The notes under the pieces were generated by a model. That model saw only the letters and a list, made by a program, of their open reading frames with translations, had not been told where the DNA came from and made no database searches. Made by a program: the position numbers and the translations under genes. DNA of 64,000 bases from Micromonospora sp. CP22 (lineage in GTDB: Bacteria; Actinomycetota; Actinomycetes; Mycobacteriales; Micromonosporaceae), in assembly GCF_009712475.1 (NCBI RefSeq), contig NZ_VCJO01000011.1:1-64000 (forward strand), read 5' to 3'. Below, in pieces: positions 41,125-50,651 of this stretch (its first letter is position 1; every line of letters begins with the position of its first letter).

Positions 41125-42465
41125 ATGCACCCCGCAACACACCCCACCGACAGTGCGCCCGACGGGCGCATCTACCGTACCGCCCTGCTCCGCCGCCGGT
41201 TGGTGCGCGGCCTGCTCGCCGCGGTCGTCGCCCTGCCGCTGGTCGGCGCCGCGGCGGCCTGCGGAGACGACGCCGCGTCCGACGGGAAGACCAAGATCTC
41301 GATCTTCTGGTGGGGCGGCGAGGCCCGGGCCGGGCTCACCGAGCAGGCGTTGGAGCTGTACACCAAGAAGAACCCGGACGTCACCTTCGAGAAGACCTGG
41401 CAGGCCAACCAGGGCTACTTCGACAAGCTGGCCACCCTCACCGCCGGTGGCAACCCGCCGGACATCTTCCAGATCGACGACAACTTCCTCGCCGAGTACG
41501 CGGCCCGCAACACCACGCTGGACCTGAAGTCGTACCAGGACTCCGGCAAGCTCGACACCAGCAAGTTCCCGCCCAGCCTGCTCCAGTACGGCGTGGTCGA
41601 CGGCAAACTCGCCGGCCTGGCCGCCGGGGAGAACACCCAGGGCCTGGTCTACAACAAGACCCTGCTGGAGAAGAACGGGCTGCCGGAGCCGACCACCGGG
41701 ATGAGCTGGGAGGAGCACATCGCCTGGGCCGAGCAGGTCAGCAAGAAGACCGGTGTGCCCGGCACCCAGGACCCGAGCGCCGACTACAAGGCGTTCTGGG
41801 TCTGGCTGCGTCAGCAGGGCAAGGACCTCTACTCCGGCAATGACCTCGGCTTCACCGCCGAGGACGTGACCGCCTGGTTCGAGCTGTGGAAGGGGGCCCG
41901 CGACCGGGGCGCCACCCCGCCCCCCGACGTCATCCACGAGGGCAACGCCACCGACATCACCAAGCAGCTCGTGGTCACCGGCAAGTCGGCGACCTCCTGG
42001 GTGTGGGTCAACCAGATGCCGGAGCTGAAGAAGAACACCGCCGACGAGCTGGGCGTCATCGCCTACCCGGGCGACCCCAGCGGGCAGTGGGCCCGCGCCT
42101 CGATGTACTGGTCGGTCTTCCGGGGCAGCAAGAACGCCGACGTCGCGGTCGACGTGATCAACTTCCTGGCGAACGACCCGGAGGCGGTCGAGCTGCTCGG
42201 CACCGACCGTGGCCTGCCGTCCAACCTGGACCTTCGCAAGGTGATCAGCGATGGCACCACCGACGAGGCGATGCAGCAGTCCATCGAGGTGGAGAACAAG
42301 CTGGCCGAGACCTTCGGCGAGTCGCCCCAGGTGCCGATCAAGGGCCACAGCAAGGTCCGCGCCGAGCTGACCAAGGCCGCCGAGAACGCGCAGTTCGGCC
42401 GGGCGACGCCCGCCGAGGCCGCTGCCCAGTTCGTCGAGGCATGCAAGGCGGCAATCGCCTCCTGA
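41125..42465 (+). CDS. ABC importer, extracellular sugar-binding lipoprotein
   Basis: 446 residues, family 1 solute-binding protein. A basic N terminus and lipobox VGAAAACGDD (Cys at about 51) anchor it to the membrane; ISIFWWGGEARAGLTEQAL, NPPDIFQIDDNFLAEYA and AFWVWLRQQGKDLY are typical of oligosaccharide-binding proteins. With pectate lyases and uronate enzymes around it, its ligand is probably an oligogalacturonide. It heads an operon with two permeases, without an ATPase gene, which suggests a shared MsiK-type ATPase elsewhere. Confidence 0.9.
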   Translation: MHPATHPTDSAPDGRIYRTALLRRRLVRGLLAAVVALPLVGAAAACGDDAASDGKTKISIFWWGGEARAGLTEQALELYTKKNPDVTFEKTWQANQGYFDKLATLTAGGNPPDIFQIDDNFLAEYAARNTTLDLKSYQDSGKLDTSKFPPSLLQYGVVDGKLAGLAAGENTQGLVYNKTLLEKNGLPEPTTGMSWEEHIAWAEQVSKKTGVPGTQDPSADYKAFWVWLRQQGKDLYSGNDLGFTAEDVTAWFELWKGARDRGATPPPDVIHEGNATDITKQLVVTGKSATSWVWVNQMPELKKNTADELGVIAYPGDPSGQWARASMYWSVFRGSKNADVAVDVINFLANDPEAVELLGTDRGLPSNLDLRKVISDGTTDEAMQQSIEVENKLAETFGESPQVPIKGHSKVRAELTKAAENAQFGRATPAEAAAQFVEACKAAIAS

Positions 42466-42496
42466 CCCGCCGCACCACCTCGGAGAGGAGCAGTTC

Positions 42497-43480
42497 GTGG
42501 CCCTGACCACGGCGCCCGACCCGACCCGACGCGGCACCGGATCCGTCCGGCCCGACGCCACCCGGCGTGGGACCGGACGGATCCGGCACGGGGAAGGTCT
42601 GGCCGGATACGTCTTCCTGTCGCCCTGGCTCATCGGCCTGATGGGCATCACGGCGATACCCATGCTGTTGTCGCTCTACCTCAGCTTCACCAACTACGAC
42701 ATCCTGACCCCCTGGTCGGAGGTGGAGTGGGTCGGGCTGGCCAACTACGAACGGATGTTCACCAACGATCCGTCGTGGTGGCACTCGGTAGGGGTGACAC
42801 TCCGCTTCGCGCTGATCGCCGTACCGCTGAAACTGGCTGCGGCGCTCGGGGTGGCTCTCCTGCTCAACCGGGCCTGGCGTGGCGTGGGGCTGTTCCGTGG
42901 TCTGTTCTACCTGCCGTCGCTGCTGGGCGGCAGCGTGGCGCTGGCCATCGTCTGGGTCAACATGTTCAACCGGGAGGGCGCGTTCAACTCCTTCCTCAGC
43001 CTGGTCGGCATCCAGGGCAAGCCCTGGGTCAACGACCCGGACTGGGCCCTGGAGACGCTGATGGTGCTGGCCATCTGGCAGTTCGGCGCACCGATGGTGA
43101 TCTTCCTGGCCGGGCTCAAGCAGGTGCCGACCGAGTTGTACGAGGCCGCCGCCGTCGACGGGGCCGGCAGGTTCCGGCAGTTCGTCAACGTGACCCTGCC
43201 GATGCTCTCGCCGGTGATCTTCTTCAACCTGGTGCTGGAGACCATCAACGGCTTCCAGGGTTTCACCGCCGCGTTCGTGCTCAGCAACGGCACCGGTGGC
43301 CCGGTCGACTCGACGCTGATGTACACGCTCAACCTCTACATCACCGGCTTCACCGACCTGGAGATGGGCTACGCCTCCGCGATGGCCTGGGTGTTCCTGA
43401 TCGCCATCGCACTCATCACGGTGGTCTTCTTCAGCACCGGCCGGTTCTGGGTGCACTACTCCGACGGGGAGGAGCACTGA
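42497..43480 (+). CDS. ABC importer permease (MalF-type)
   Basis: 327 residues with six predicted membrane segments, beginning with YVFLSPWLIGLMGITAIPML. The ATPase-coupling EAA loop is ELYEAAAVDGAGRFRQF. The N terminus carries an unusual basic, Arg-rich cytoplasmic tail (about 30 residues) before the first segment. GTG 42497 follows GAGAGGAG. It partners with the next gene to form the transmembrane channel for the oligosaccharide carried by the binding protein. Confidence 0.9.
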   Translation: MALTTAPDPTRRGTGSVRPDATRRGTGRIRHGEGLAGYVFLSPWLIGLMGITAIPMLLSLYLSFTNYDILTPWSEVEWVGLANYERMFTNDPSWWHSVGVTLRFALIAVPLKLAAALGVALLLNRAWRGVGLFRGLFYLPSLLGGSVALAIVWVNMFNREGAFNSFLSLVGIQGKPWVNDPDWALETLMVLAIWQFGAPMVIFLAGLKQVPTELYEAAAVDGAGRFRQFVNVTLPMLSPVIFFNLVLETINGFQGFTAAFVLSNGTGGPVDSTLMYTLNLYITGFTDLEMGYASAMAWVFLIAIALITVVFFSTGRFWVHYSDGEEH

Positions 43481-44364
43481 TGGCGACGAGCACCATGCCC
43501 CCGCCCGTGGCGGCCGGTCGGCGACGGGCGCACAGCCGTTCCTGGCCGCGCCTGATCGTGCTGCTGGCGATCGTCGCGGTCGTGCTGTACCCGTTGATCT
43601 GGATGATCGGCACCTCCTTCAAGTCGCCGCAGGAGATCGTCAACAACATCGGCCTGCTGCCGCGCACCTTCACCCCCGGCAACTACACCGACGGGTGGGG
43701 CAACTTCGACGTCAGCTTCGCCCGTTTCTTCGCCAACAGCGCGATGGTCAGCCTGCTCACCGTGGTCGGCAACGGGGTGAGCTGCCTGCTGGCCGCGTAC
43801 GCCTTCGCACGGCTGAGGTTCCGGCTGCGGGGGCTGTGGTTCGCCGTCATGATCGGAACCCTGCTGTTGCCGGGCCACGTGCTGATCGTGCCGCAGTACA
43901 TCCTCTTCCGCACCCTCGGCCTGGTCGGCGGGGAGTGGCCGTACCTGCCACTGCTGATCCCGCAGTTCCTGGCCACGGAGGCGTTCTTCGTCTTCCTGAT
44001 GGTCCAGTTCATGCGCGGCATCCCGCGCGAGTTGGACGAGGCGGCCCGGATCGACGGCGCGAACGCGTTCGGCATCTTCCGGCACGTGATCCTGCCGCTG
44101 AGCCGTCCCGCCCTGGTCACCACCGCGATCTTCTCGTTCATCTGGACCTGGAACGACTTCTTCCGGCAGCTGGTCTTCCTGTCCAACCTGAGCGACTACA
44201 CGGTTCCGGTGGCGCTGACCCTGTTCATCGACTCGACCAGCCAGAGTGCGGTCGGGCCGATGTTCGCCATGGCGGTGCTGTCCCTGCTGCCGGTGTTCGT
44301 GTTCTTCGTGGCCTTCCAACGGATGCTCGTCGAGGGGATCAACACCAGTGGACTCAAGGGCTGA
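43480..44364 (+). CDS. ABC importer permease (MalG-type)
   Basis: 294 residues with six membrane segments starting at LIVLLAIVAVVLYPLIWMI. The EAA loop is ELDEAARIDGANAFGIF. The start ATG shares one base with the previous stop (TGATG), so both permeases are translationally coupled, as expected for a heterodimer. Confidence 0.9.
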   Translation: MATSTMPPPVAAGRRRAHSRSWPRLIVLLAIVAVVLYPLIWMIGTSFKSPQEIVNNIGLLPRTFTPGNYTDGWGNFDVSFARFFANSAMVSLLTVVGNGVSCLLAAYAFARLRFRLRGLWFAVMIGTLLLPGHVLIVPQYILFRTLGLVGGEWPYLPLLIPQFLATEAFFVFLMVQFMRGIPRELDEAARIDGANAFGIFRHVILPLSRPALVTTAIFSFIWTWNDFFRQLVFLSNLSDYTVPVALTLFIDSTSQSAVGPMFAMAVLSLLPVFVFFVAFQRMLVEGINTSGLKG

Positions 44365-44959
44365 CCGGAGCCGTGACTGGCGGGACACCGTCAGCGACGC
44401 CGCCGACCTGGCGTTGCTGGGCATCCTGACCGTGCTCGCCTCGGCACCGGTGCTCACCTCGGCCGCCGCCGTGGGCACCGCCAGCGCGGCCGTGCACGAC
44501 TGGCTCAGCACCGGCAGTTGGCCGCCGGCCCGGCGTACGCTGTCGCGCTTCGGCCGGGCGCTGCTGCCCGGCGTACCGGTGGTCCTGATCGGGGTGGCCG
44601 CCGTCGCGCTGCTCGCCGCCGACCTGGCCGCGCTGGTCAGCGGCCGGGTCCCGGGCGGCCCGGTGGCGCTGGTGCTCACCGTCGTCGTCGCCGCGGCGCT
44701 GCTCGGCTACGCCGCCGCGATCGTGGTCGAGGTGGGGCGTACCGGCGGTGTCGCGTGGCGGTCGGCGACCGTCCGGGCCGCCCGTGCCTGCCTCGACCAC
44801 CCCGCCACCTGCGCCGCGTTGGCCGGCACCAGCCTGGTCGCGCTGCTGGTGGGGGTGCTGGTCACCCCGGTCGCGGTGCCGATCCTCGCCGGGTACGCGC
44901 TGGCCGCCGTGCACGCCGTCGCCCGCCGCCGACCGCTCGCCGGGGTGGAGCTGTCATGA
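44348..44959 (+). CDS. YesL-like (DUF624) membrane protein
   Basis: 203 residues with about five hydrophobic segments (ALLGILTVLASAPVLTSAAA, LLPGVPVVLIGVAAVALLAA and others). Length, topology and position right after a carbohydrate ABC importer match the YesL/DUF624 family of pectin and rhamnogalacturonan loci; its function is unknown. GTG 44348 overlaps the permease gene by 17 bases and its stop overlaps the next start, so it is tightly co-expressed. Confidence 0.65.
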   Translation: MDSRADRSRDWRDTVSDAADLALLGILTVLASAPVLTSAAAVGTASAAVHDWLSTGSWPPARRTLSRFGRALLPGVPVVLIGVAAVALLAADLAALVSGRVPGGPVALVLTVVVAAALLGYAAAIVVEVGRTGGVAWRSATVRAARACLDHPATCAALAGTSLVALLVGVLVTPVAVPILAGYALAAVHAVARRRPLAGVELS

Positions 44960-45855
44960 CCGAGCCGAACCTGACGACCCCCGGCCCCAACGACGACGCC
45001 TCCGGCAGCGGTTCGGCGGCGCACCTGCTGGTCGGCGACACGCCGGTGGCCCGTTACGTGCTCGCCCCCGACCTGGGTGTCGAACACGGGCTGCGGCCCT
45101 ACCTGCACCCGGTCCGTACGCTGGCCGGCACGGTGGTCACCGACGCCCTGCCCGCCGACCACGTCTGGCACCTCGGTGCCTCGTTGGCGGTGCAGGACGT
45201 CAACGGCACCAACCTCTGGGGTGGCCGGACCTACGTCCGGGACATCGGATACGTGTGGCGTGGCGACCACGGAAGGATCGACCACCTCGGGTGGGAGGAG
45301 CGTAGACCCGACCGGCTCGACCAGCGGCTGCGCTGGTGCGATCCGACCGGCGCGGTGCTGCTGACCGAACGCCGCACCCTCACCGCCTCGGCCGTGCCGG
45401 ACCACCCGGCCGCCTGGCGACTCGACCTCGCGAGCACCCTCACCGCACCCACCGGGCAGGACATCGTGCTGGGCAGCCCGGCCACCAACGGCCGATTGGG
45501 CGGCGCCGGCTACGGGGGGTTCTTCTGGCGGGCGACGGCCGCCGAGCCACCGGAGGTGTTCGCCGGTGAGCTGGTCGGCGAGGAGGCGGTCAACGGCTGT
45601 GACCGACCGTGGGTGGCGCTGCGCGGGCGGGCCCCGACCGGTGCGGCGTACACCCTGGTCTTCAGCGGTCTGTCGCCCGGAGACCGGTGGTTCGTCCGCA
45701 CCACCATGTACCCGGGGGTGTGCGTCGCCTACGCCTTCGAGCAGACCGTGACCATCCCGGCCGGCACCAGCCGACACGGGCACCACCGGGTGGTCGTGGT
45801 CGACGGTCGCCTCGACCCGGACGCCGCCGCCGGGCTGGTTGCCCGGGACGGCTGA
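44956..45855 (+). CDS. PmoA/DUF6807-family protein
   Basis: 299 residues, soluble, no signal peptide. HPVRTLAGTVVTDALPADHVWHLG and GGRTYVRDIGYVWRGDHGRI are typical of the so-called PmoA (DUF6807) family found in sugar-utilisation loci; despite the name there is no link to methane oxidation and no proven activity. ATG 44956 overlaps the YesL-like stop (ATGA). It is last in the rightward arm of the uronate locus. Confidence 0.75.
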   Translation: MTEPNLTTPGPNDDASGSGSAAHLLVGDTPVARYVLAPDLGVEHGLRPYLHPVRTLAGTVVTDALPADHVWHLGASLAVQDVNGTNLWGGRTYVRDIGYVWRGDHGRIDHLGWEERRPDRLDQRLRWCDPTGAVLLTERRTLTASAVPDHPAAWRLDLASTLTAPTGQDIVLGSPATNGRLGGAGYGGFFWRATAAEPPEVFAGELVGEEAVNGCDRPWVALRGRAPTGAAYTLVFSGLSPGDRWFVRTTMYPGVCVAYAFEQTVTIPAGTSRHGHHRVVVVDGRLDPDAAAGLVARDG

Positions 45856-45899
45856 GAGCGCGGCGGCGGCTTGCCGGCCGGTGGCCGCACGGGCGAGGG

Positions 45900-48512
45900 T
45901 CAACCGGCGCCGAGGCAGACGAACGCCGCCGCGGTCGCCCGTGCGATGTCGTCGCCGACCGCGACGAACGCCTGCTGGGCGTCGGCGAGCGCCTGCGCCG
46001 GCCGGACCCCGGCCCGCATCCGTCGGTGCAGGTCCACCATGAGGGCGGTGGTGGGTTCGGCCGGCACCGGTAGCACGGTGGCGATCAGGCACCGGGTGCC
46101 CAGCCCCAGCAGCACCGCGGCGAAACCCATGATCTCGTCACCCGGGCGGACTCCGTGCAGCCCGGACTCGCACGCGGAGAGCACCACGCAGGCGGGCGGA
46201 TGGGTGAGCCGTTCCCACTCGTACGCGAACAGCGGCCCGTCCGCGAGGTCCAGGGTGGAGAACTGGGGGTTGTCCGCGCGGAACGCGCCGTGCGCCGCGA
46301 TGTGCACCATCGCGGACCGGTTCATCGCCGAGGTCAGCGCGGCGACGGTGGCATCCGCCCCGGTCAGCGTGCGGGCCTCCGGCACCACCTGGCCGAGTCG
46401 CTCGACCTCGGCCTGACCGGCCGGTAGCCGTGGGCCGCTGGCCAGCACCGGCGTACCGGCGGCGCACGACTCGCGCTGGTCGGCGTCGAGCCAGACGGTG
46501 GCCGACGGAGCGACGGTGACGGACCGGCCGGCGCAGGTGGCCAACCCGGCCCAGGCGACCGAGTGCAGCGGGCCGACCGGCACGATCACCAACGACCGGT
46601 CGGCCAGCAGCCGCCGGATCGGGTCGAAGAGCTGGCTGTCGAGCGCCGCGGCGGCGTGGTCGGCGCCCGCCCGTGCGGCGGTCGAGTCCCCGCTGACGAT
46701 CAGACGGCGCAGCCCGAACCGGTGCCAGCGCGCCAGCTGGGTCGCCCGGCCGAGCGGACCCAGGTCGTGCAGGCTGGCGCGGCCGTCGCGCAGCAGCACC
46801 GCCCGCAACCGGTCGCCGTGGGCCACCAACTCGACCAGGACGCGGGAGCCGAGCCGTTCGGCCAGGCGTCGGACGCTCGGCGGTGTCACCACCTGCGCGT
46901 CGCCGGGCACCCGCCGGGCCAGGTCCCGGATGCGTTGTTCGAGCCGGGTCTGCCGCTCGCGCAGACTGCGTACCGTCCGCCCGGTCAGCACCGCCTCCTC
47001 CAGCAGGCCGCTGACCAGTCGGAGTTCGGCGAGGGCAGCGACCAGGTCGGGATCACTGGGGGGAAGCGCCGGGCGCATTCGTAGCCCGTTGGCACGCCAC
47101 CGTTCCGCCCAGGCCAGCACCCGGGCCGGCGCGCCGGCCCGGATCGCGATGTCCAGTCCCTCGGCGGCCAGTTCCTGTCCGTACATGCCGCTGTGGGCGC
47201 GTAGCTCGGTGGCGCCCAGCGAGGTGCGGTGTCGGTCGAGCACGGCCAGCCCGCGCGCCAGTGCGCGGGCCGCGCCGGCCTCGTCACCGGCGAGCCGACG
47301 AGACAACGCCAGGGCGTACCACCCTCGGGCGCGGCGCGGGGCGGTGCCGCGACCACGACTGCGGGCGGCCTGGTCGAACAGCGCCATCGCGGGTCCGCTC
47401 CGGCCCAGTTCCGTCGCCAGCTGGCCGGCCTCGACGCGGGTGGTGAGGGCGGGATCCGGCCAGCCGGTGGCGTCGAGCTGATCGGCGGTACGCACCATCG
47501 CCCGCAGCAGCGCGGCCGACCGGGTGCCCCGGCGGAACTCGGCGCGCAGCTCGACGTGTCGGGCGAAGGCCGCCCAGGTGTGTCGGCCCTGGCGACGGAA
47601 CCGGGTGCGGGCCGCCGCCGCGGAGTCGGTGGCGGTCTCCAGGTCACCGGCGAGCAGCGCGGCCCGAGCCTGGGCCAGCAGCGCCTCGGCGAGGTCGGAG
47701 GCCATGCCCCGACTGCGCAACTCGTGGATCGCGGCGGCGGCGACCTGCACCGCCTCGTCGACCAGCGGCACCGACAGCAGCAGCTCGAAACGGTCGAGCA
47801 GCAGCGCCGGCCGGGGCACGGCCAGTCGCTGGTACTCCTCGCCGACGGCGGCGAAACAGCGCAGCGCGCCCGCGATGTCACCGCGCAGCCCGGCGGCGAT
47901 CCCGCCGTTCCACCGCGCGTCGGCCGCCGCCAGGTCGAGGCCGAGACCGTAGAACATCGTCGCGGCCCGGGACAGGTCGTCGGTGTCGGCGGCGGTGCCC
48001 CGGTGGGCGTTGAGCAGTCCACGGTTGTTGCGGGCCCGTGCCTCCAGCAGCCGGTCCCCCTCACGTTGGGCGATGTCGATGGCGTGGCCGTACTCGCGGA
48101 CCGCGTCGTCGTACAGCCCTCGGTAGTGCAGCACCACTCCGCGCTGCATCCGGGCGCGGCCGGCGTCCGCGCCGCTCAGCTCGGGTAGCGCGGCGGTCAC
48201 CTCACGCAGCGCGGCAGCGGTGCGCCCGGCGTTGGCCAGCACGTAGCCGAGGCTCATCCGGGCCAGCGCCTCGGTGCGGGCGGAGCCGGCGCTGCGGACC
48301 GCCCGACGCAGGTGACGTAGCGCACCGGGCAGGTCGTTGAGTTCCCGCAGGGCCAGGCCGATGGCCCGCTCGGCGGTGGCGCGCTCGTCGCGATCGGCGT
48401 CAGTCGTGGCGAGTACCCGGGTGGCGATCGTGATCGCCTCGGAGGGACAGCGTTGGACGAGGTCGAGCGCCGCCTGGGCGGCTCCGGCACCGCCACCGGC
48501 GCGGTCAGGCAT
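45900..48512 (-). CDS. TPR-CHAT caspase-like protein
   Basis: 870 residues. The N-terminal ~450 are tetratricopeptide-like helical repeats (for example AIGLALRELNDLPGALRHLR, then DAVREYGHAIDIAQREGDRL). The C-terminal ~330 are a CHAT domain, the caspase/separase-related protease fold, with catalytic His741 in MVHIAAHGAFRAD and Cys781 in VVLSACESGLHG. The TPR region would sense a partner and the CHAT domain would cleave a protein. It is divergent from an S8 peptidase, sigma factor and small protein, with 187 bases between starts. Start ATG 48512 has no clear ribosome binding site. Confidence 0.9.
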   Translation of the reverse strand: MPDRAGGGAGAAQAALDLVQRCPSEAITIATRVLATTDADRDERATAERAIGLALRELNDLPGALRHLRRAVRSAGSARTEALARMSLGYVLANAGRTAAALREVTAALPELSGADAGRARMQRGVVLHYRGLYDDAVREYGHAIDIAQREGDRLLEARARNNRGLLNAHRGTAADTDDLSRAATMFYGLGLDLAAADARWNGGIAAGLRGDIAGALRCFAAVGEEYQRLAVPRPALLLDRFELLLSVPLVDEAVQVAAAAIHELRSRGMASDLAEALLAQARAALLAGDLETATDSAAAARTRFRRQGRHTWAAFARHVELRAEFRRGTRSAALLRAMVRTADQLDATGWPDPALTTRVEAGQLATELGRSGPAMALFDQAARSRGRGTAPRRARGWYALALSRRLAGDEAGAARALARGLAVLDRHRTSLGATELRAHSGMYGQELAAEGLDIAIRAGAPARVLAWAERWRANGLRMRPALPPSDPDLVAALAELRLVSGLLEEAVLTGRTVRSLRERQTRLEQRIRDLARRVPGDAQVVTPPSVRRLAERLGSRVLVELVAHGDRLRAVLLRDGRASLHDLGPLGRATQLARWHRFGLRRLIVSGDSTAARAGADHAAAALDSQLFDPIRRLLADRSLVIVPVGPLHSVAWAGLATCAGRSVTVAPSATVWLDADQRESCAAGTPVLASGPRLPAGQAEVERLGQVVPEARTLTGADATVAALTSAMNRSAMVHIAAHGAFRADNPQFSTLDLADGPLFAYEWERLTHPPACVVLSACESGLHGVRPGDEIMGFAAVLLGLGTRCLIATVLPVPAEPTTALMVDLHRRMRAGVRPAQALADAQQAFVAVGDDIARATAAAFVCLGAG

Positions 48513-48699
48513 AGCTGAGAGAATTCAGCATCCACATTCGAGCGTCAAATGTCGGGTGACGGCGCGCGGCGGAGCGGAACAGGACGCCCTCTCCATTGAC
48601 TTATGACTATCGATTGGAAGAATCGGTGAGAAGGTTCGCGAGACATCCGCCGCGCCGGTCACCGGTGAGCGTGCCCCCTTCCGCGCAGTTGGAGGATCC

Positions 48700-50010
48700 G
48701 TGCGTCCTGACCAGGCCATCCCGACCGGTCGACCGTCCCGTCGGCAACTGCTCGCGGCGTCCGCCCTGGCCGCGGCGGCGTTGCCGTTCGGCGCGGGACT
48801 GCGTCCGACACCCGCCCGCGCCAAGGACAACGACGCTGACGACGCCGCCTATCAGCGTGCCTTCGAGGAGACGCTGAAGGCCGACTGTGATGTGCGGCAG
48901 TACCTCGCCGACGGCCGGAACATCCTCTACCGGCCGCGTCAACTGCTCACCGCCACCGACGACGTCCAGCGGGTCGTGGCCTGGCTTAAGGCCGGTGGTC
49001 ACCCGGTGGCGATCGAGGACCGCTTCGCGGGCGTCACCCGGTTGCGTTTCCCCGCCGAGGTCGACGTGCCCTCGATCGTGACGAGGCTCCGCGACCCACG
49101 ACAGTGGCCCGGGCAACCGGTGCCTCGGGTCCAACCCCACCACGTGCTGCTCGGCCTGGGCAACATCATGGGCAACCCGGGGTCGCCGCCCCGGGTCGCC
49201 CCCGCGCTCGCGCCGCCCGACCCCAAACGGCTCGACGAGGGAGCGGGGGTGACCGTCGGCATCTGCGACACCGGCATCTGGCGTGACGCCGGTGTCTGCC
49301 ATCCGTCCTGGCTCGGCGGTTCGTACCTGCCCGAGCCGGACGACGAGGATCCGCTCTACCTGCACGCCGACGTGCTCGCGCTACAGGGTGGCCACGGCAC
49401 GTTCGTCGCCGGGGTGGTGCGGCAGGCGGCACCGGGCGTACGCGTCGACCCGGAAGCGGCGCTGGCACCGACCGGCATCGGTGACGAGGCCATGCTGGTG
49501 GCCGCCCTCGAGCGGCTGGTGCCCGAGGTGTCGGTGGTGAACCTCTCGCTGGGCGGCTTCACCCTCGACGACCAGCCCCCGTTGCCGTTGGCCAACGCCG
49601 TGGCCGCGCTGCCGAAGGGCACCGTGGTGGTGGCGGCGGCGGGTAACGCCGGCATCGACCGACCACTCTGGCCGGCCGCGCTGGACCAGGTCGTCGCGGT
49701 GGCTGCGGCCGTGTCGGGCCCGACCGGCCCGGCACCGGCGGACTACAGCGGATTCGGTCCGTGGGTGAACGCCTGTGCCTTCGGTCTACGGGACAGCACC
49801 TACGTCACGGGCCAGCTGCCGCTGCCCGGTCGACCGACCCAGGTGTTCCAGGGCTTCGCCAGGTGGGCCGGGACCTCGTTCGCGACGGCCCACGTCTCCG
49901 GTCGACTCGCCGCCCTGATGACCGCCGGTGGTCTCAGCGCCGACGAGGCCCGCTCGGCGTTGCTGGCGGCACCATCCTGGCATCCCGGATACGGTGTGTT
50001 CGTCGAATGA
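48700..50010 (+). CDS. Tat-exported S8 (subtilisin-like) serine peptidase
   Basis: 436 residues. The N terminus has a twin-arginine-like signal (PSRRQLLAASALAAAALPF). The catalytic triad is complete: Asp190 in GICDTGI, His232 in GGHGTFVAGVV and Ser393 in GTSFATAHVSG, with the oxyanion Asn in AAAGNAG. A ~130-residue region before the catalytic domain may act as a propeptide. GTG 48700 follows TTGGAGG by four to five bases. Its stop overlaps the sigma factor start (ATGA), an unusual pairing of a protease with a sigma factor. Confidence 0.88.
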   Translation: MRPDQAIPTGRPSRRQLLAASALAAAALPFGAGLRPTPARAKDNDADDAAYQRAFEETLKADCDVRQYLADGRNILYRPRQLLTATDDVQRVVAWLKAGGHPVAIEDRFAGVTRLRFPAEVDVPSIVTRLRDPRQWPGQPVPRVQPHHVLLGLGNIMGNPGSPPRVAPALAPPDPKRLDEGAGVTVGICDTGIWRDAGVCHPSWLGGSYLPEPDDEDPLYLHADVLALQGGHGTFVAGVVRQAAPGVRVDPEAALAPTGIGDEAMLVAALERLVPEVSVVNLSLGGFTLDDQPPLPLANAVAALPKGTVVVAAAGNAGIDRPLWPAALDQVVAVAAAVSGPTGPAPADYSGFGPWVNACAFGLRDSTYVTGQLPLPGRPTQVFQGFARWAGTSFATAHVSGRLAALMTAGGLSADEARSALLAAPSWHPGYGVFVE

Positions 50011-50651
50011 TCTCTCCGGGGAGCGTCGTGGGGGCGGAGCAGAGTGCCGCGGCTCTGGTGGCCGCCGCAGCCGACGGTGACGAGTCGGCCTGGAACGAGC
50101 TGGTACGCCGGTACACCCCACTGGTCTACGCGGTGATCCGTGGGCATGACCTCGGCGGGGTCGACGCGGCGGACGTCAACCAGACGGTCTGGCTGCGCCT
50201 GGTGGAGCATCTCGACCGGGTACGCGAACCGGCCGCGTTGGCCGGCTGGCTGACCGTCACCACCCGACGCGAGTGCTACCGGATGTCCCGCCTCGGACGA
50301 CGGACCCAACCCGTCGACCCGGCCGGCGGCACCTTCGAGGCGTACCACGGCAGTTCACCGTCGGCGGAGGAGGACCTGCTGCTCGCCGAGCGGCGGCAGG
50401 CCCTGCGCGAGGGCTTCGCCCAGCTTCCACCGCACTGCCAACAGGTGCTCTCGATGCTGACGGGCGATCCGCCGCTGAGCTACCGGGAGGCCGCCGAACG
50501 GTTGGGCGTACCGGTCGGCAGCATCGGTCCGACCCAGGCACGTTGCCTGCGTCGGCTGCGCGCCTGTGCGGCGCTCGCCCCGTTCCTCGACCGGCAACCC
50601 GGCGCGACGAAGGGAGGTGACCGCGATGGAGCAGTGGCCGCCGGTCGATGA
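50007..50651 (+). CDS. ECF-type sigma-70 family sigma factor
   Basis: 214 residues. Region 2 spans about residues 20-95 (DESAWNELVRRYTPLVYAVI, NQTVWLRLVEHLDRVREPAAL, TVTTRRECYR), and region 4 about 135-185 (LPPHCQQVLSMLTGDPPLSYREAAERLGVP). It would direct RNA polymerase to a small regulon. No anti-sigma factor is recognised nearby; the small overlapping gene downstream or the CHAT protein could serve that role, which is speculation. Start overlaps the peptidase stop. Confidence 0.9.
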   Translation: MISPGSVVGAEQSAAALVAAAADGDESAWNELVRRYTPLVYAVIRGHDLGGVDAADVNQTVWLRLVEHLDRVREPAALAGWLTVTTRRECYRMSRLGRRTQPVDPAGGTFEAYHGSSPSAEEDLLLAERRQALREGFAQLPPHCQQVLSMLTGDPPLSYREAAERLGVPVGSIGPTQARCLRRLRACAALAPFLDRQPGATKGGDRDGAVAAGR